A stretch of 64,000 nucleotides of DNA from Halomonas nitroreducens (GTDB lineage Bacteria > Pseudomonadota > Gammaproteobacteria > Pseudomonadales > Halomonadaceae), in contig NZ_RXNS01000001.1 in assembly GCF_003966155.1 (NCBI RefSeq), positions 310,001 to 374,000 on the forward strand. The letters run 5' to 3'. Made by a program: the position numbers and the translations under genes. This document shows positions 9,018 to 19,795 of this stretch, piece after piece. Every line of letters starts with the position of its first letter. The first letter of the stretch is position 1. The notes beneath the pieces are model-generated. The model made no database searches. It was not told where the DNA came from and saw only the letters and a program-made list of their open reading frames with translations.

Positions 9018-9133
9018 CGCGGCTCCCTGTCATGGTCGGCCCCCTCAGGGCCGGGAGGTCCTTGTCTGCTATGACCGCCGCAGTGACCGGATGACTCCGC
9101 GCGCCAGCCGAGCGGAGGCCCGAGACGCCGGCT

Positions 9134-9997
9134 TCATTCCCCGCTGCCGGCGGGGAAGCGGGTCGGCTTCAGGCTGTCCTTGATCTTCTTCAGGTGGGGC
9201 AGGAAGTCCTCGCCGCGACGCAGCGTCACGCCGGTGGCGAGGACATCGATCAGCGCCAGCTGGATCATCCGCGAGGTCATCGGCATATAGTGGTCGGTGT
9301 CCTCCGGGGCGGTCACTGCCAGGGTCTCGGTGCACTCGTCGGCCAACGGCGAGTCGGGGGCGGTGATGCCGAGCACGACGGCGCCATTCTCCCGGGCCAC
9401 CTGGGCGATGTCCACCAGCTCGCGGGTACGGCCGGTGTAGGACAGGATCACCACCACGTCCCCGGTATGGCAGGACGCGGCGACCATGCGCTGCATCAGC
9501 ACGTCGACGTAGGCCGACACCGGGATGTTGAAGCGGAAGAACTTGTGCTGGGCGTCCTGGGCCACGGCGCCGGAGGCGCCCAGTCCGAAGAAGTGCAGCT
9601 GCTTGGCCTGGGTCAGGTAGTCGACCACCCGCTCGACCCGCGCGGAATCCACCTCGCGGCGGGCCAGGTCGAGGGCGGCGATGGTGGCGCCGAAGATCTT
9701 GCTGGTGTAGTCGCCGGCTGCGTCGCCGGGCTCCACCGCCTGGCTGACGTAGGGGGTACCGCCGGCCAGGCTCTGGGCCAGCTTGATCTTGAAGTCCGGG
9801 TAGCCCTTGGCATCGAAGCTGCGGCAGAAGCGGTTCACCGTGGGCTCGCTGACCGAGGCGGCATGCGCCAGACTGGCGATGCTCATGCTGGTGGCGGTGC
9901 CGGGGTCGGCGAGGATCACGTCGGCGACCTTGCGTTCGGAACGGTTGAGCTCATCGAGTCGGTGGCGGATGCGGTCCAGCAGATCGTGACTGACCAT
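9134..9997 (-). CDS. hexR: HexR, RpiR-family regulator of sugar catabolism
   Basis: Transcription regulator of 287 residues with an N-terminal RpiR-type helix-turn-helix (about 1-75, including [13 protein letters not shown]) and a C-terminal sugar-isomerase (SIS) domain (about 125-260, with [19 protein letters not shown] and [14 protein letters not shown]). In gammaproteobacteria HexR controls Entner-Doudoroff and related genes and is released from DNA by KDPG. Its position, facing zwf-pgl-eda across a 228-base gap with HexR-like sites, strongly supports the assignment over other RpiR proteins. Confidence 0.93.
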   Translation of the reverse strand: MVSHDLLDRIRHRLDELNRSERKVADVILADPGTATSMSIASLAHAASVSEPTVNRFCRSFDAKGYPDFKIKLAQSLAGGTPYVSQAVEPGDAAGDYTSKIFGATIAALDLARREVDSARVERVVDYLTQAKQLHFFGLGASGAVAQDAQHKFFRFNIPVSAYVDVLMQRMVAASCHTGDVVVILSYTGRTRELVDIAQVARENGAVVLGITAPDSPLADECTETLAVTAPEDTDHYMPMTSRMIQLALIDVLATGVTLRRGEDFLPHLKKIKDSLKPTRFPAGSGE

Positions 9998-10061
9998 GAG
10001 CGAGTGTGTCTCCCTGACGGCGGGGCGCGTCGGACGCCACCGGTTGAGTCTAGATGGATGT

Positions 10062-10076
10062 GGTGATTTAACTACA
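10062..10076. promoter_or_regulatory. HexR-like operator, hexR side
   Basis: The 15-mer GGTGATTTAACTACA (reverse complement TGTAGTTAAATCACC) matches the known HexR pattern TGTARTTWAATTACA at all but two positions by eye. It lies 65 bases before the hexR start, in the position expected for autoregulation. Confidence 0.55.
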
Positions 10077-10144
10077 AGTTGGGGCGCATCCTAGCGCGTC
10101 CCGAGGGGGGCAAGCCACAGGCCCTTGGTCGAGGGTTGGCATTT

Positions 10145-10159
10145 AGTAGTAATTTTACA
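10145..10159. promoter_or_regulatory. HexR-like operator, zwf side
   Basis: AGTAGTAATTTTACA keeps the right-hand TTTTACA half of the HexR consensus and a weaker left half. It lies just upstream of the candidate zwf -35 element. The match is weaker than the one at 10062. Confidence 0.45.
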
Positions 10160-10166
10160 AAATATT

Positions 10167-10196
10167 TTGGATGCTGGCGTCGCGTTACGCTAGAAT
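10167..10196 (+). promoter_or_regulatory. Candidate sigma-70 promoter of zwf-pgl-eda
   Basis: TTGGAT (10167-10172) and TAGAAT (10191-10196) are separated by 18 bases in an AT-rich island in otherwise GC-rich DNA. Transcription from here would start close to 10203, about 20 bases before the chosen zwf start. Confidence 0.45.
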
Positions 10197-10225
10197 TTTG
10201 CTAAGTTAACCAAATGGGGGCGGAT

Positions 10226-11734
<1,509 letters not shown>

Positions 11735-11735
11735 G

Positions 11736-12413
11736 ATGAGCGATTCCACCCCGACACCCCGCGAGCGACTGGCTCACCAGCTTGCCGAGGCCGTGGCCGA
11801 GGCCCTGAGAAGCGACCTGGCCCGGCGCGAGCGGGCCCTGCTGGTGGTGTCCGGCGGCTCGACCCCGGTGCCCTTCTTCCATGCCCTGGCGGCCATGGCG
11901 CTGCCCTGGTCGCGCATCGACGTGACCCTGGCCGACGAGCGCTGGGTGGCCGAGACGGCCGACGACAGCAATGCCCGCCTGGTGCGCGAGCACCTGCTGC
12001 GAGGCGCGGCCACCGAGGCCCGCTTCGTGCCGTTGACCAGCGAGGCCGCGACCCCCGAGGAGGGAGCAGCCGAGGTGGGCCGGCGCATCGCGGAGCTGAG
12101 CTGGCCGGCCAGCGTGGTGATCCTCGGCATGGGGGGCGATGGCCACACGGCCTCGCTGTTCCCGGACAGCCGGGAGCTCGAGCTGGCGCTGTCCACCGAC
12201 GAGCCGGTGGTGGCGGTGCGCACGCCGAGCCAGCCCCAGCCGCGCATCACCCTGAGCGCCGATCGCCTCCACCAGGCCTATCGTCACTACCTGCACATCA
12301 CCGGCGAGGAGAAGCGCGCGGTCCTCGGCCGGGCCCTGGCCGGCGACGATACCCGCTCGCTGCCGATCCGCGCCTTCCTGGCCAGCCCACTGAGCATCCA
12401 CTGGGCGCCCTGA
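11736..12413 (+). CDS. pgl: 6-phosphogluconolactonase
   Basis: Hydrolyses 6-phosphogluconolactone to 6-phosphogluconate, the second step after zwf. The protein has 225 residues and belongs to the NagB/DevB-type family, with VVSGGSTP near residue 40, ADERWV, and the signature MGGDGHTASLFPD. The ATG follows the zwf stop by a single base, so the two are translated together. Full length for the family. Confidence 0.95.
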   Translation: MSDSTPTPRERLAHQLAEAVAEALRSDLARRERALLVVSGGSTPVPFFHALAAMALPWSRIDVTLADERWVAETADDSNARLVREHLLRGAATEARFVPLTSEAATPEEGAAEVGRRIAELSWPASVVILGMGGDGHTASLFPDSRELELALSTDEPVVAVRTPSQPQPRITLSADRLHQAYRHYLHITGEEKRAVLGRALAGDDTRSLPIRAFLASPLSIHWAP

Positions 12414-12446
12414 GCCCTCGACGGACCCGATTCCTGGAGCCACGAT

Positions 12447-13109
12447 ATGACCATCGAAAAACAGCTGCCTTCCACCCGCACCACCGAGATCGACAGCATC
12501 TGCCTCAAGGCCGAGGTGATTCCGGTCCTGGCGATCCAGCGCGTGGAAGACGCCGTGCCCCTGGCCACTGCCCTGGTCGAGGGCGGCCTCAGCGTGCTGG
12601 AGGTCACCCTGCGCACGGACTGTGCCCTGGAGGCCACTCGGCGCATCAAGGAGGCCCTGCCCCAGGCCAGCGTCGGCATCGGTACCGTGCTGACCCCGGC
12701 CCAGTACCGCCAGGCCGAGCAGGTTGGCGCCGACTTCGTGGTGACCCCGGGCACCACCGAGGCCCTCTACCGTTATGGCGTGGAAAGCCCGGTGCCGATG
12801 CTGCCCGGCGTGGCCACCGTCTCCGAGCTGATGATCGGCTGGCAGTTTGGCTACCGGCGCTTCAAGTTCTTCCCCGCCGAGGCGAGCGGCGGCGTCAAGG
12901 CGCTGAAGGCCTTCGCCGGTCCGATCCCCGAGGCGCGCTTCTGCCCCACCGGCGGCATCAACCTGGACAACGCCGATGACTACCTGGCGCTCGGCAACGT
13001 CATGTGCGTGGGCGGCTCCTGGCTGACGCCCGCGTCCCTGGTAGAGGCCGAGGACTGGAAGGCCATCCGCCAACTGGCCCGGGAAGCCGCGGAGCGCTTC
13101 CACCACTGA
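12447..13109 (+). CDS. eda: KHG/KDPG aldolase
   Basis: Cleaves 2-keto-3-deoxy-6-phosphogluconate to pyruvate and glyceraldehyde 3-phosphate, the last Entner-Doudoroff step. The protein has 220 residues. It shows VLEVTLRTD with the catalytic glutamate, GTVLTPAQYRQAE, and the Schiff-base lysine in RRFKFFPAE. The gene ends the zwf-pgl-eda operon, 33 bases after pgl with a GGAGCC ribosome site. The partner dehydratase gene edd is 12 kb away in another operon. Confidence 0.96.
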   Translation: MTIEKQLPSTRTTEIDSICLKAEVIPVLAIQRVEDAVPLATALVEGGLSVLEVTLRTDCALEATRRIKEALPQASVGIGTVLTPAQYRQAEQVGADFVVTPGTTEALYRYGVESPVPMLPGVATVSELMIGWQFGYRRFKFFPAEASGGVKALKAFAGPIPEARFCPTGGINLDNADDYLALGNVMCVGGSWLTPASLVEAEDWKAIRQLAREAAERFHH

Positions 13110-13152
13110 ATCACGAGTGAGTCTCTCTCGACAGCCAGTCGCTGTCCTTGCG

Positions 13153-13180
13153 CCCCGGTCGCCCTGGCCGGGTTTTTTTT
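13153..13180 (+). terminator. Rho-independent terminator after eda
   Basis: A GC-rich inverted repeat (CCCGG ... CCGGG) ends in a run of eight T at 13173-13180, 43 bases after the eda stop. It would end the zwf-pgl-eda transcript. Confidence 0.75.
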
Positions 13181-13418
13181 GTCGGCATCCGGCGACGCTC
13201 CCAGGGGGAAGGCCGTCGGCAGATGACGCGGCATCCGGGCACCATTGGCTCGCATCGCCCCGGATGCCGTAGCGAGAGTAGTGCGTCAACCTTGCGCCTT
13301 GGCGGCGATCTTCGCTGCAGCACTTCCTGCGGGTTTCTCGGGTTGGTCCGTTCCTTGCTTGTTCTTTATGTCGTCGCCAGATGGCATCTTGTCCCATCGG
13401 AACACGAGGAAGCGACTC
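13181..13418. other. Non-coding stretch with inverted repeat
   Basis: No convincing gene is visible. It contains a perfect 11-bp inverted repeat, CGGCATCCGGG at 13229-13239 and CCCGGATGCCG at 13258-13268, with an 18-base loop and no T run. Its role is unknown; the promoter of the next gene should also lie here. Confidence 0.4.
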
Positions 13419-13928
13419 ATGAACGATATGACGATTCTCACCCTGCTGCCCCAGGAACGCTTGATGCTCGCCAGTGGCCTCGAAAACCGGGATCTGCAGC
13501 GCTACCGTCGGCTCGCCCAGGGCTTTGCCTCTGGCCACGCCGACATCAGCCGCGTGATGGAAGGGCTTGGCGTCGCGTGTGAACAGCAGCTCAAGGCCCT
13601 GCTGAAGGCGGCGGAGCGCATGGAGCTGGGCGCCTGCGTCACCCGGGGGGATGAGCCGGCAGAGGGCTCGGCCAGCATCGCCGGGGCGCAAGCGTTGCCG
13701 GCGGTGGACGCGCGCGGAGTGAACGAGGTGCTGGAGGACGCGCTGGAGGCCGCCGACGAGGCGAGCCGGTTATCCCGACTGCTGCTGGACACCAATGCCA
13801 CTCCGGAACTCGAGATGCCCCTGATGAGCTTCGCCCGCCACAAGCAGGAGGAGTGCGGCGTCCTGCGGGAGTGCTTGACGGTTCACGCCGAGCAAGCGGC
13901 GGCGCCCCGCCGGGCAGTGTTCGCCTGA
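13419..13928 (+). CDS. Hypothetical protein
   Basis: I do not recognise this 169-residue protein. It is soluble, rich in Ala, Glu and Leu, and probably all helical; there is no signal peptide or membrane segment. The segments LMLASGLENRDLQRYRRLAQGF and HKQEECGVLRECLTVH could form amphipathic helices. An AGGAAG ribosome site precedes the ATG at 13419; in-frame codons continue further upstream but lack coding character. It is transcribed towards fruA, which ends on the other strand 43 bases later. Confidence 0.6.
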   Translation: MNDMTILTLLPQERLMLASGLENRDLQRYRRLAQGFASGHADISRVMEGLGVACEQQLKALLKAAERMELGACVTRGDEPAEGSASIAGAQALPAVDARGVNEVLEDALEAADEASRLSRLLLDTNATPELEMPLMSFARHKQEECGVLRECLTVHAEQAAAPRRAVFA

Positions 13929-13971
13929 GCGGCCTGCCCAGGGGGCGCCAGTCGTTGCGGTCGGGGCTGGT

Positions 13972-15720
13972 TCAGGCACTGGCCTCGACCGCCACCGACT
14001 GGTCGCCGCGCTTGAGCGCGGCATAGCCCAGGCCGGTGATCAGGGCGCCGGCGACGATGGCTGCCAGATACCACACCACCGGGGTGATGGCGTTGGGAAT
14101 CAGCAGCACGAAGATGCCGCCATGGGGTGCCATCAGCTTGGCGCCGACCAGCATCGACAGCGCCCCGGTCACGGCACCGCCCACCATGCAGGCCGGAATC
14201 ACCCGCAGCGGATCCTTGGCGGCGAAGGGAATGGCGCCCTCGGTGATGAAGCAACAGCCCAGCACCAGCGACGCCTTGCCGGCCTCGCGCTCGGGCTCGG
14301 AAAACTTCGCCTTGGCCACCAGGCTGGCGATACCCATGCCGATGGCCGGCACCATGCCGGCGGCCATGATCGCCGCCATGGGGGCGTAGGTCTCGGAGGC
14401 CAGCAGGCCCACGCCGAAGGTGTAGGCTGCCTTGTTGACCGGCCCGCCGAGGTCGAAGCACATCATCGAACCGAGCAGGATGCCCAGTAGCACCGCGTTG
14501 GCGGAGCCCATGTTCTCGAGGAAGGTAGTGAGGGCCGAGAGCAGGGCAGCCACCGGTTCGCCGACGACATAGATCATCGTGAGGCCGGTGACCAGGCTGG
14601 CCAGCAGCGGAATGATCAGGATCGGCTTGAGCGACTCGACGCTGGCCGGCAGCTTGACGTAGCGGGTCACCGCCTTGGCGGCGTAGCCGGCCAGGAAGCC
14701 GGCGAGGATGCCGCCGATGAAGCCGGCGCCAATGTTCGAGGCCAGCATGCCGCCGATCATGCCCGGGGCGATCCCCGGCCGGTCGGCGATGGAATAGGCG
14801 ATATAGCCAGCCAGCACCGGGATCATCAGCGCGAAGGCGGTGCCCCCGCCGATCTGCATCAGGGCCGCGGCCAGGGTGCCTTCCTCCTCGAAGGCCTCGA
14901 TGCCGAACACGAAGGACAACGCGATCAGCAGGCCCCCGGCGACCACCATGGGCAGCATGAAGGACACCCCGGTCAGCAGGTGCTTGTAGACGCCCTTCTC
15001 CTTGACGCTGGTCTTGCGCTCGCCCTCGCCGGCCTGCGCGGCCGCCGTGTCCTCCACCTCGGCCTCGGCCAGCGCCGCCTCGATGGTCGGGCGGGGGGTC
15101 TTGAGGGCGTTACCGGTGGAGGTGCGGTAGATCCGCTTGCCGGTGAACCGAGCCGGGTCGACCTCGATGTCGCAGGCCAGGATCACCACCTCGGCGTCGC
15201 GGATCTCCTCGTCGGTGAGCTGGTCCTGGGCGCCCACCGAGCCCTGGGTCTCCACGCGGATCGCATGACCCAGGCTCTTGCCCGCCTCGGCCAGGGCCTC
15301 GGCGGCCATGAAGGTGTGCGCCACCCCGGTGGGGCAGGCGGTGACGGCGACAATGCGGCTGCCGTCGCCAGCCTTGGCCGGGGCGGCGGACAACGCCTCG
15401 GGATGTGGGACGTAGGGCTGGGCCTCGCGTGCGGCCCGCTCGAGGAAGGTCTGGGGAGCGGGCAGGGCCTGGTCGATGGGCGCCTGGAAGAGCCGCTTGC
15501 CGTCGAAGCGCTGTGGTGCGGGCACCTGGTCGGCGGCGACCACCACCAGGTCGGCGGCGGCAATGGTCTCGGCATCGACCGGCTGGACGGGCTCGAGCTC
15601 GCCGTGCATCTCGACGTGGGCCTGCCAGCCGAGTCGGCCGGCGGCCTGTTCGAGCCGACGGGCGGCGAGAAAGGTGGTGGCCATGCCGCTGGGGCAGGCG
15701 GTGATGAGGATGACGTTCAT
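13972..15720 (-). CDS. fruA: PTS fructose-specific EIIB'BC component
   Basis: Inner-membrane fructose permease that imports fructose and phosphorylates it to fructose 1-phosphate. The protein has 582 residues: a first IIB-like domain (1-105), a second IIB domain (about 125-220) with the phosphocysteine loop VTACPTGVAHTFMAAEAL, a linker, and a IIC domain with about eight or nine membrane helices from residue 245. The first domain keeps a cysteine too (Cys9 in TACPSGM), unlike the E. coli protein, whose first domain lacks it. The start is the ATG at 15720, overlapping the fruK stop as ATGA. Confidence 0.95.
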   Translation of the reverse strand: MNVILITACPSGMATTFLAARRLEQAAGRLGWQAHVEMHGELEPVQPVDAETIAAADLVVVAADQVPAPQRFDGKRLFQAPIDQALPAPQTFLERAAREAQPYVPHPEALSAAPAKAGDGSRIVAVTACPTGVAHTFMAAEALAEAGKSLGHAIRVETQGSVGAQDQLTDEEIRDAEVVILACDIEVDPARFTGKRIYRTSTGNALKTPRPTIEAALAEAEVEDTAAAQAGEGERKTSVKEKGVYKHLLTGVSFMLPMVVAGGLLIALSFVFGIEAFEEEGTLAAALMQIGGGTAFALMIPVLAGYIAYSIADRPGIAPGMIGGMLASNIGAGFIGGILAGFLAGYAAKAVTRYVKLPASVESLKPILIIPLLASLVTGLTMIYVVGEPVAALLSALTTFLENMGSANAVLLGILLGSMMCFDLGGPVNKAAYTFGVGLLASETYAPMAAIMAAGMVPAIGMGIASLVAKAKFSEPEREAGKASLVLGCCFITEGAIPFAAKDPLRVIPACMVGGAVTGALSMLVGAKLMAPHGGIFVLLIPNAITPVVWYLAAIVAGALITGLGYAALKRGDQSVAVEASA

Positions 15721-16691
15721 GCGAGAGCTCCCCCTGCGTCGCCACCGGGCAAGTGGTGGACGCGGGTCTGTTGTTGGAGTTGAGGGAAATCGGCGGCGTG
15801 AATGTCGCCCACGCCGACATGGCGAACGGCGTCGGCGGAGAGCGCCGTGGCCAGCCGCAGGGCCTGGTGGGGCGCCTGGTTCGACAGCACGCCGTGCAGC
15901 ATGGCGGCGAGCAGGGTGTCGCCGGCGCCCACGGTGCTGGCCACCTGAAGCCGCGGCGGCAGGGCCTGCCAGGCGCCGCGCCGGCTGACCCACAGCACGC
16001 CGTCCGGACCGGCGGAGAGCAGCGCCTCCTCGATGCCGGCGGCATGCAGGGCCCGGGCGGCCTCGAGGCGTGCCGCCGCGCTGGTCAGGTCGCGGCCGGC
16101 CCAGGCCGCGAGCTCGTGCTCGTTGGGCTTGACCGCGGTGGGGCCGGCGGCGATGGCGGCGGCGAGCGCCTCGCCGCTGGTGTCCACCCAGACCGGCAGC
16201 TCGGCGGCAAGCAGCCGGTCGATCAGGTCGGCCAGGGCCTCGGGGGTGACGCCTGGCGGCAGGCTGCCGGCGATCACCACCGCCTCCGGGCGGCGGCGCG
16301 GGTTGCCGGCCAGGTCATCGAGCCAGGTCAGCAGCCGGCCCCAGGCGTCGGCGTCGATGGCCAGCCCCGGACCGTTGATGTCGGTGACCCGGCCGTCGGC
16401 CTCGGCGAGCTTGGCGTTGATGCGGGTCTCGCCGGGGACCCGCAGGAAGGCATCCTCCACGCCCAGCGCCTCGAAGGCCCGCAGGAAGGGGCCGTCGTTG
16501 TCGGCGCCCAGCAAGCCCGAGACGCAGACCTCGTGGCCGAGGGCGACCAGCACCCGGGCCACGTTGACGCCCTTGCCGGCGGCCTCGAGGTGGGTCTCCC
16601 GGGTGCGGTTGACCGCGCCGGGCGCCAGGCGGTCCAGCGCCACCGACAGGTCCAGGGCGGGGTTCAGGGTCAGGGTCAGCAGGCGGGCCAT
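15717..16691 (-). CDS. fruK: 1-phosphofructokinase
   Basis: PfkB/ribokinase-family kinase of 324 residues that converts fructose 1-phosphate to fructose 1,6-bisphosphate. It has the N-terminal TLNPALDLSV typical of 1-phosphofructokinases, the substrate loop AAGKGVNVARVL, and the C-terminal ATP/anion-hole motif STVGAGDTLLAAML. It is the middle gene of fruBKA, with one-base overlap to fruB and a four-base overlap to fruA, so all three should be co-translated. Confidence 0.96.
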   Translation of the reverse strand: MARLLTLTLNPALDLSVALDRLAPGAVNRTRETHLEAAGKGVNVARVLVALGHEVCVSGLLGADNDGPFLRAFEALGVEDAFLRVPGETRINAKLAEADGRVTDINGPGLAIDADAWGRLLTWLDDLAGNPRRRPEAVVIAGSLPPGVTPEALADLIDRLLAAELPVWVDTSGEALAAAIAAGPTAVKPNEHELAAWAGRDLTSAAARLEAARALHAAGIEEALLSAGPDGVLWVSRRGAWQALPPRLQVASTVGAGDTLLAAMLHGVLSNQAPHQALRLATALSADAVRHVGVGDIHAADFPQLQQQTRVHHLPGGDAGGALA

Positions 16692-19555
16692 CAGCGGGCC
16701 TCCAGGGCGTCGCGGACCGCCTCGCTGGTGGCCTGGGCCAGGGCGATCCCGGCCAGGGCCCGGGCCTTCTTGAGGCCGAACTCGCGCAGCCGAGCCTTGA
16801 CCAGCGGCACCTGTCGGGCGCTGACCGACAGCTCGTCGACGCCCAGGCCCACCAGCACCGGCACGGCGGTGGCATCCGAGGCCAGTTCGCCGCAGACCCC
16901 GACCCACTTGCCCTGCGCGTGGGCGGCCATCACGGTCATCTCGATCAGCCGCAGCACCGCCGGGTGCAGGCCGTCGGCCTGGGCGGAGAGCTCGGGATGG
17001 TCGCGGTCGATGGCCAGGGTGTACTGGGTGAGGTCGTTGGTGCCCACCGAGAAGAAGTCGACCTCGGCGGCCAGGCTGGCGGCCAGCAGGGCGCAGGAGG
17101 GCACCTCGATCATCACCCCGAGCTGCAGGTCGATGGTGCGCTCGGTCTCGGGGATCTCGTCCAGCAGGCGATCGACGATGGCCCGGGCGGCGCGGAACTC
17201 GGCGACGTCCTTGACCATGGGCAGCATGATGCGCAGCGGCTTGCCGACGGCGGCCATCAGCAGGGCGCGCAGCTGGGTCTCCAGCACCTCGGGCCGGGTC
17301 AGCGACAGGCGGATGCCGCGCAGGCCCAGGAAGGGGTTGGCCTCCTGGGGCAGCGGCCAGTAGGGCAGCGGCTTGTCGCCGCCCACGTCCAGAGTGCGGG
17401 CCACCAGCGGCCGGCCGTCCAGGGCCTCCAGGGCCTCGCGATATTCCTCGATCTGGGTCTCGAGATCGGGCTCCCGGGCATGGGCCATGAACAGGAACTC
17501 GGTGCGCAGCAGGCCCACGCCCTCGGCGCCGCGGCTCACGGCATCAGCGGCATGGGCGGTGTTGCCCAGGTTGGCGGCCACCTCGACCCGGTGCCCGCAG
17601 CGGGTGCGCGCCTCTTCGAAGCGCGCCTCCCAGGCCTCGGCCTCGCGGCGCCGATGCTCGGCCAGGCGCTGCTCGGCGGACTGGCGGCGCTCGGCGGAGG
17701 GGGCGGGGGTAACGCGGCCGCGCTCGCCGTCAAGGATCAGCTCGGTGCCGTTGTCCAGGGTCAGCACCCGGGGGCCGGCGCCCACCACGGCGGGAATCCC
17801 CAGGGCCCGGGCGAGGATGGCGCTGTGGGCGGTCGCGCCCCCTCTCGCCGTGAGCAGGCCGCGCACCCGGTCGGTGTCGAGGCGCGCCACGTCGGAGGGG
17901 CCGATGTCGTCGGTGACCAGGATATAGGGATGGTCCGGCGGTTCGGGCAGCTCGACCCGGCACAGGATGCCCAGCACCCGGCGGCCCACGTCGCGCAAGT
18001 CGGCGGCACGCTCGGCGAGCAGGCGGTCGGCGAGCCGCTCCTGGGCCTGGGCCGCGGTGTCGATGGCCTCCCACCAGGCGGCTTCGGCGGAGGCGCCCTC
18101 GGCGATGCCCTCGCGGGCGGCCTGGTGCAGTTCCGGGTCGCCGAGCATCTCCTCGTGCATGGAGAGGATCTGGGCCACCTCGCCGCCGCGGGCCTGCTGG
18201 ACCAGCGCCTCGAGCTGCTCTTTCCCCTCGTGGATCGCCGCATCGAGGCGGCGGTTCTCGGCGGCGGGATCGGCGGCGCGGGCCGGATAGTCGAAGCGCG
18301 GGGTCATCAGCACGAAGGCCGGGGCGATGGCCAGGCCCGGCGAGGCCGCCACCCCGGGATGGGCCTCGTCGGCCGGCAGCGACTCCGGTGCCGGCGCGTC
18401 CTCGTCCGGGGCGATGGCCTCGCGGCTCGCGTCGAAGGGCATGACCCGCTCGCCGAGGCCGCCTTCCACGGCCCGACAGATCGCCTCCAGGGCGGCGTCG
18501 GCCCCCTCGCCCTCGGCGGAGAAGGCCAGCTGCTGGCCACGCCGGGCGCCGAGGTTGATGATCTTGGTCAGGCTGGTCGCGGAGACGGCATCAAAGCCGC
18601 CCTCGGCCAGGCGGACACGGATCGCGATGCCCTGGGCGCGGGCCTCCTGGACCAGCTGCTTGGCCGGGCGGGCATGCAGGCCGTGGGCGTTGAGGACCCG
18701 GGCGAGGCGGCGGCTGACGCTGGCCGATTCGCCGGCGAGGCGGGCCAGTAGGGTGGCGGCATCGGCCTCGCGCACGTCGCCGCCCGCCTCGCTCTCGAGC
18801 AGGGCGAGGATCCGCTCGAGCAGGCCGCGATGGGCCTCGCCCCGGGCGGCCAGGCAGAAGACGCCGGCCACCTCGCCCGCGTCCGTCTCCAGGGCCGTGG
18901 CCGGGGTGGCCAGCGACAGCGCCGGCACCTCGACGCCGCGATGGCTGGCCGCCAGCCACAGGCCCTGGCCGAGGGAAAGCGGCGAGGTCTCGGCCAGGGC
19001 GGCCACGAACTCGCTGGTCACGCAGCCGGCCTGGCGCAGCCGGGCGGCGCCGGCCAGGGCCAGCTCCTGGTGGTCGCGGGCGGGGAAACCCAGGCAGAGG
19101 GTCTCGGCGTCGAGGCGAGCCTCGACCACCGCCTTCGACAGCAGGCCGGCGATCTCGGCTCGGCTGTCGGCCCCGGCCAGGCGTTCGGCCATGCCGTCCT
19201 GGTCCAGTACGTGGGTCAGCTGGCGCAGGATATCCAGGTGCTCGTCGCTCTGGGCGGCGATGGTCACCAGCACGTGGACCCGGTTGCCGTCATGCCACTC
19301 GAGTCCACCGGGGAACTGCAGCACCCGGACGCCGGTGGCGCGGACATGGGTGCGGCTCTCCGGAGTGCCGTGGGGGATGGCGATGGCATTGCCGAGGTAA
19401 GTGGAGGACTGGGCCTCCCGGGCATAGAGGCCATCCCGATAGGTGGGGGCCACCAGTCCCGCCGTGTGCAGGGCGTCGGCGGCCTGATCCAGCGCGGCGC
19501 GCCAGCTCTCTGCCTGGCAGCCGAGCAGGATGTCGTCCTGGCTGAGCGTCAACAT
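16691..19555 (-). CDS. fruB: Fused PTS EIIA(Fru)-HPr-EI (multiphosphoryl transfer protein)
   Basis: Cytoplasmic phosphate relay of 954 residues that carries phosphate from PEP to FruA. Domains in order are EIIA-Fru (1-145, phosphohistidine His62 in [12 protein letters not shown]), a second spacer-like region, HPr (about 280-370, [11 protein letters not shown]), and enzyme I (about 400-954, phosphohistidine motif [12 protein letters not shown] and PEP-binding region with [17 protein letters not shown]). Because HPr and enzyme I are built in, fructose uptake here need not use general PTS proteins, as in Pseudomonas. First gene of the operon, divergent from cra. Confidence 0.96.
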   Translation of the reverse strand: MLTLSQDDILLGCQAESWRAALDQAADALHTAGLVAPTYRDGLYAREAQSSTYLGNAIAIPHGTPESRTHVRATGVRVLQFPGGLEWHDGNRVHVLVTIAAQSDEHLDILRQLTHVLDQDGMAERLAGADSRAEIAGLLSKAVVEARLDAETLCLGFPARDHQELALAGAARLRQAGCVTSEFVAALAETSPLSLGQGLWLAASHRGVEVPALSLATPATALETDAGEVAGVFCLAARGEAHRGLLERILALLESEAGGDVREADAATLLARLAGESASVSRRLARVLNAHGLHARPAKQLVQEARAQGIAIRVRLAEGGFDAVSATSLTKIINLGARRGQQLAFSAEGEGADAALEAICRAVEGGLGERVMPFDASREAIAPDEDAPAPESLPADEAHPGVAASPGLAIAPAFVLMTPRFDYPARAADPAAENRRLDAAIHEGKEQLEALVQQARGGEVAQILSMHEEMLGDPELHQAAREGIAEGASAEAAWWEAIDTAAQAQERLADRLLAERAADLRDVGRRVLGILCRVELPEPPDHPYILVTDDIGPSDVARLDTDRVRGLLTARGGATAHSAILARALGIPAVVGAGPRVLTLDNGTELILDGERGRVTPAPSAERRQSAEQRLAEHRRREAEAWEARFEEARTRCGHRVEVAANLGNTAHAADAVSRGAEGVGLLRTEFLFMAHAREPDLETQIEEYREALEALDGRPLVARTLDVGGDKPLPYWPLPQEANPFLGLRGIRLSLTRPEVLETQLRALLMAAVGKPLRIMLPMVKDVAEFRAARAIVDRLLDEIPETERTIDLQLGVMIEVPSCALLAASLAAEVDFFSVGTNDLTQYTLAIDRDHPELSAQADGLHPAVLRLIEMTVMAAHAQGKWVGVCGELASDATAVPVLVGLGVDELSVSARQVPLVKARLREFGLKKARALAGIALAQATSEAVRDALEAR

Positions 19556-19654
19556 GGGCGTCTCCGGTTGTCGAGGGGGCGACGCCGGGGCAATCCAGGG
19601 CCCGAGGGGCGTGGCAGTCGCGTTTCACTCTCGTTGATCTTTCCTTCTTTGCTT

Positions 19655-19672
19655 GGGTGAATCGTGTCACCC
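19655..19672. promoter_or_regulatory. Cra-like palindrome in fruB-cra gap
   Basis: GGGTGA-ATCGTG-TCACCC is a perfect 6-bp inverted repeat, and GGTGAATCGTGTCACC resembles the Cra/FruR pattern GCTGAAWCGNTTCA. It lies 100 bases before the fruB start. Confidence 0.5.
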
Positions 19673-19686
19673 GTGCTTAACTGAAT

Positions 19687-19702
19687 GCTGGATCGATTCA
19701 TC
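19687..19702. promoter_or_regulatory. Cra/FruR operator
   Basis: GCTGGATCGATTCATC differs from the classical Cra operator GCTGAATCGATTCAGC at two positions. It lies between the divergent fruBKA and cra genes and could control both. Fructose 1-phosphate, made by this operon, is the known inducer of Cra-type repressors. Confidence 0.65.
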
Positions 19703-19795
19703 TTGCATGGCAAGGTCGATCGTCTACGACTTTGGCAGGGGGCAGGCGGGCGGTGGTCCGGCGTAGAATCCCCCCAACATCTCAAGGGGTAGACC

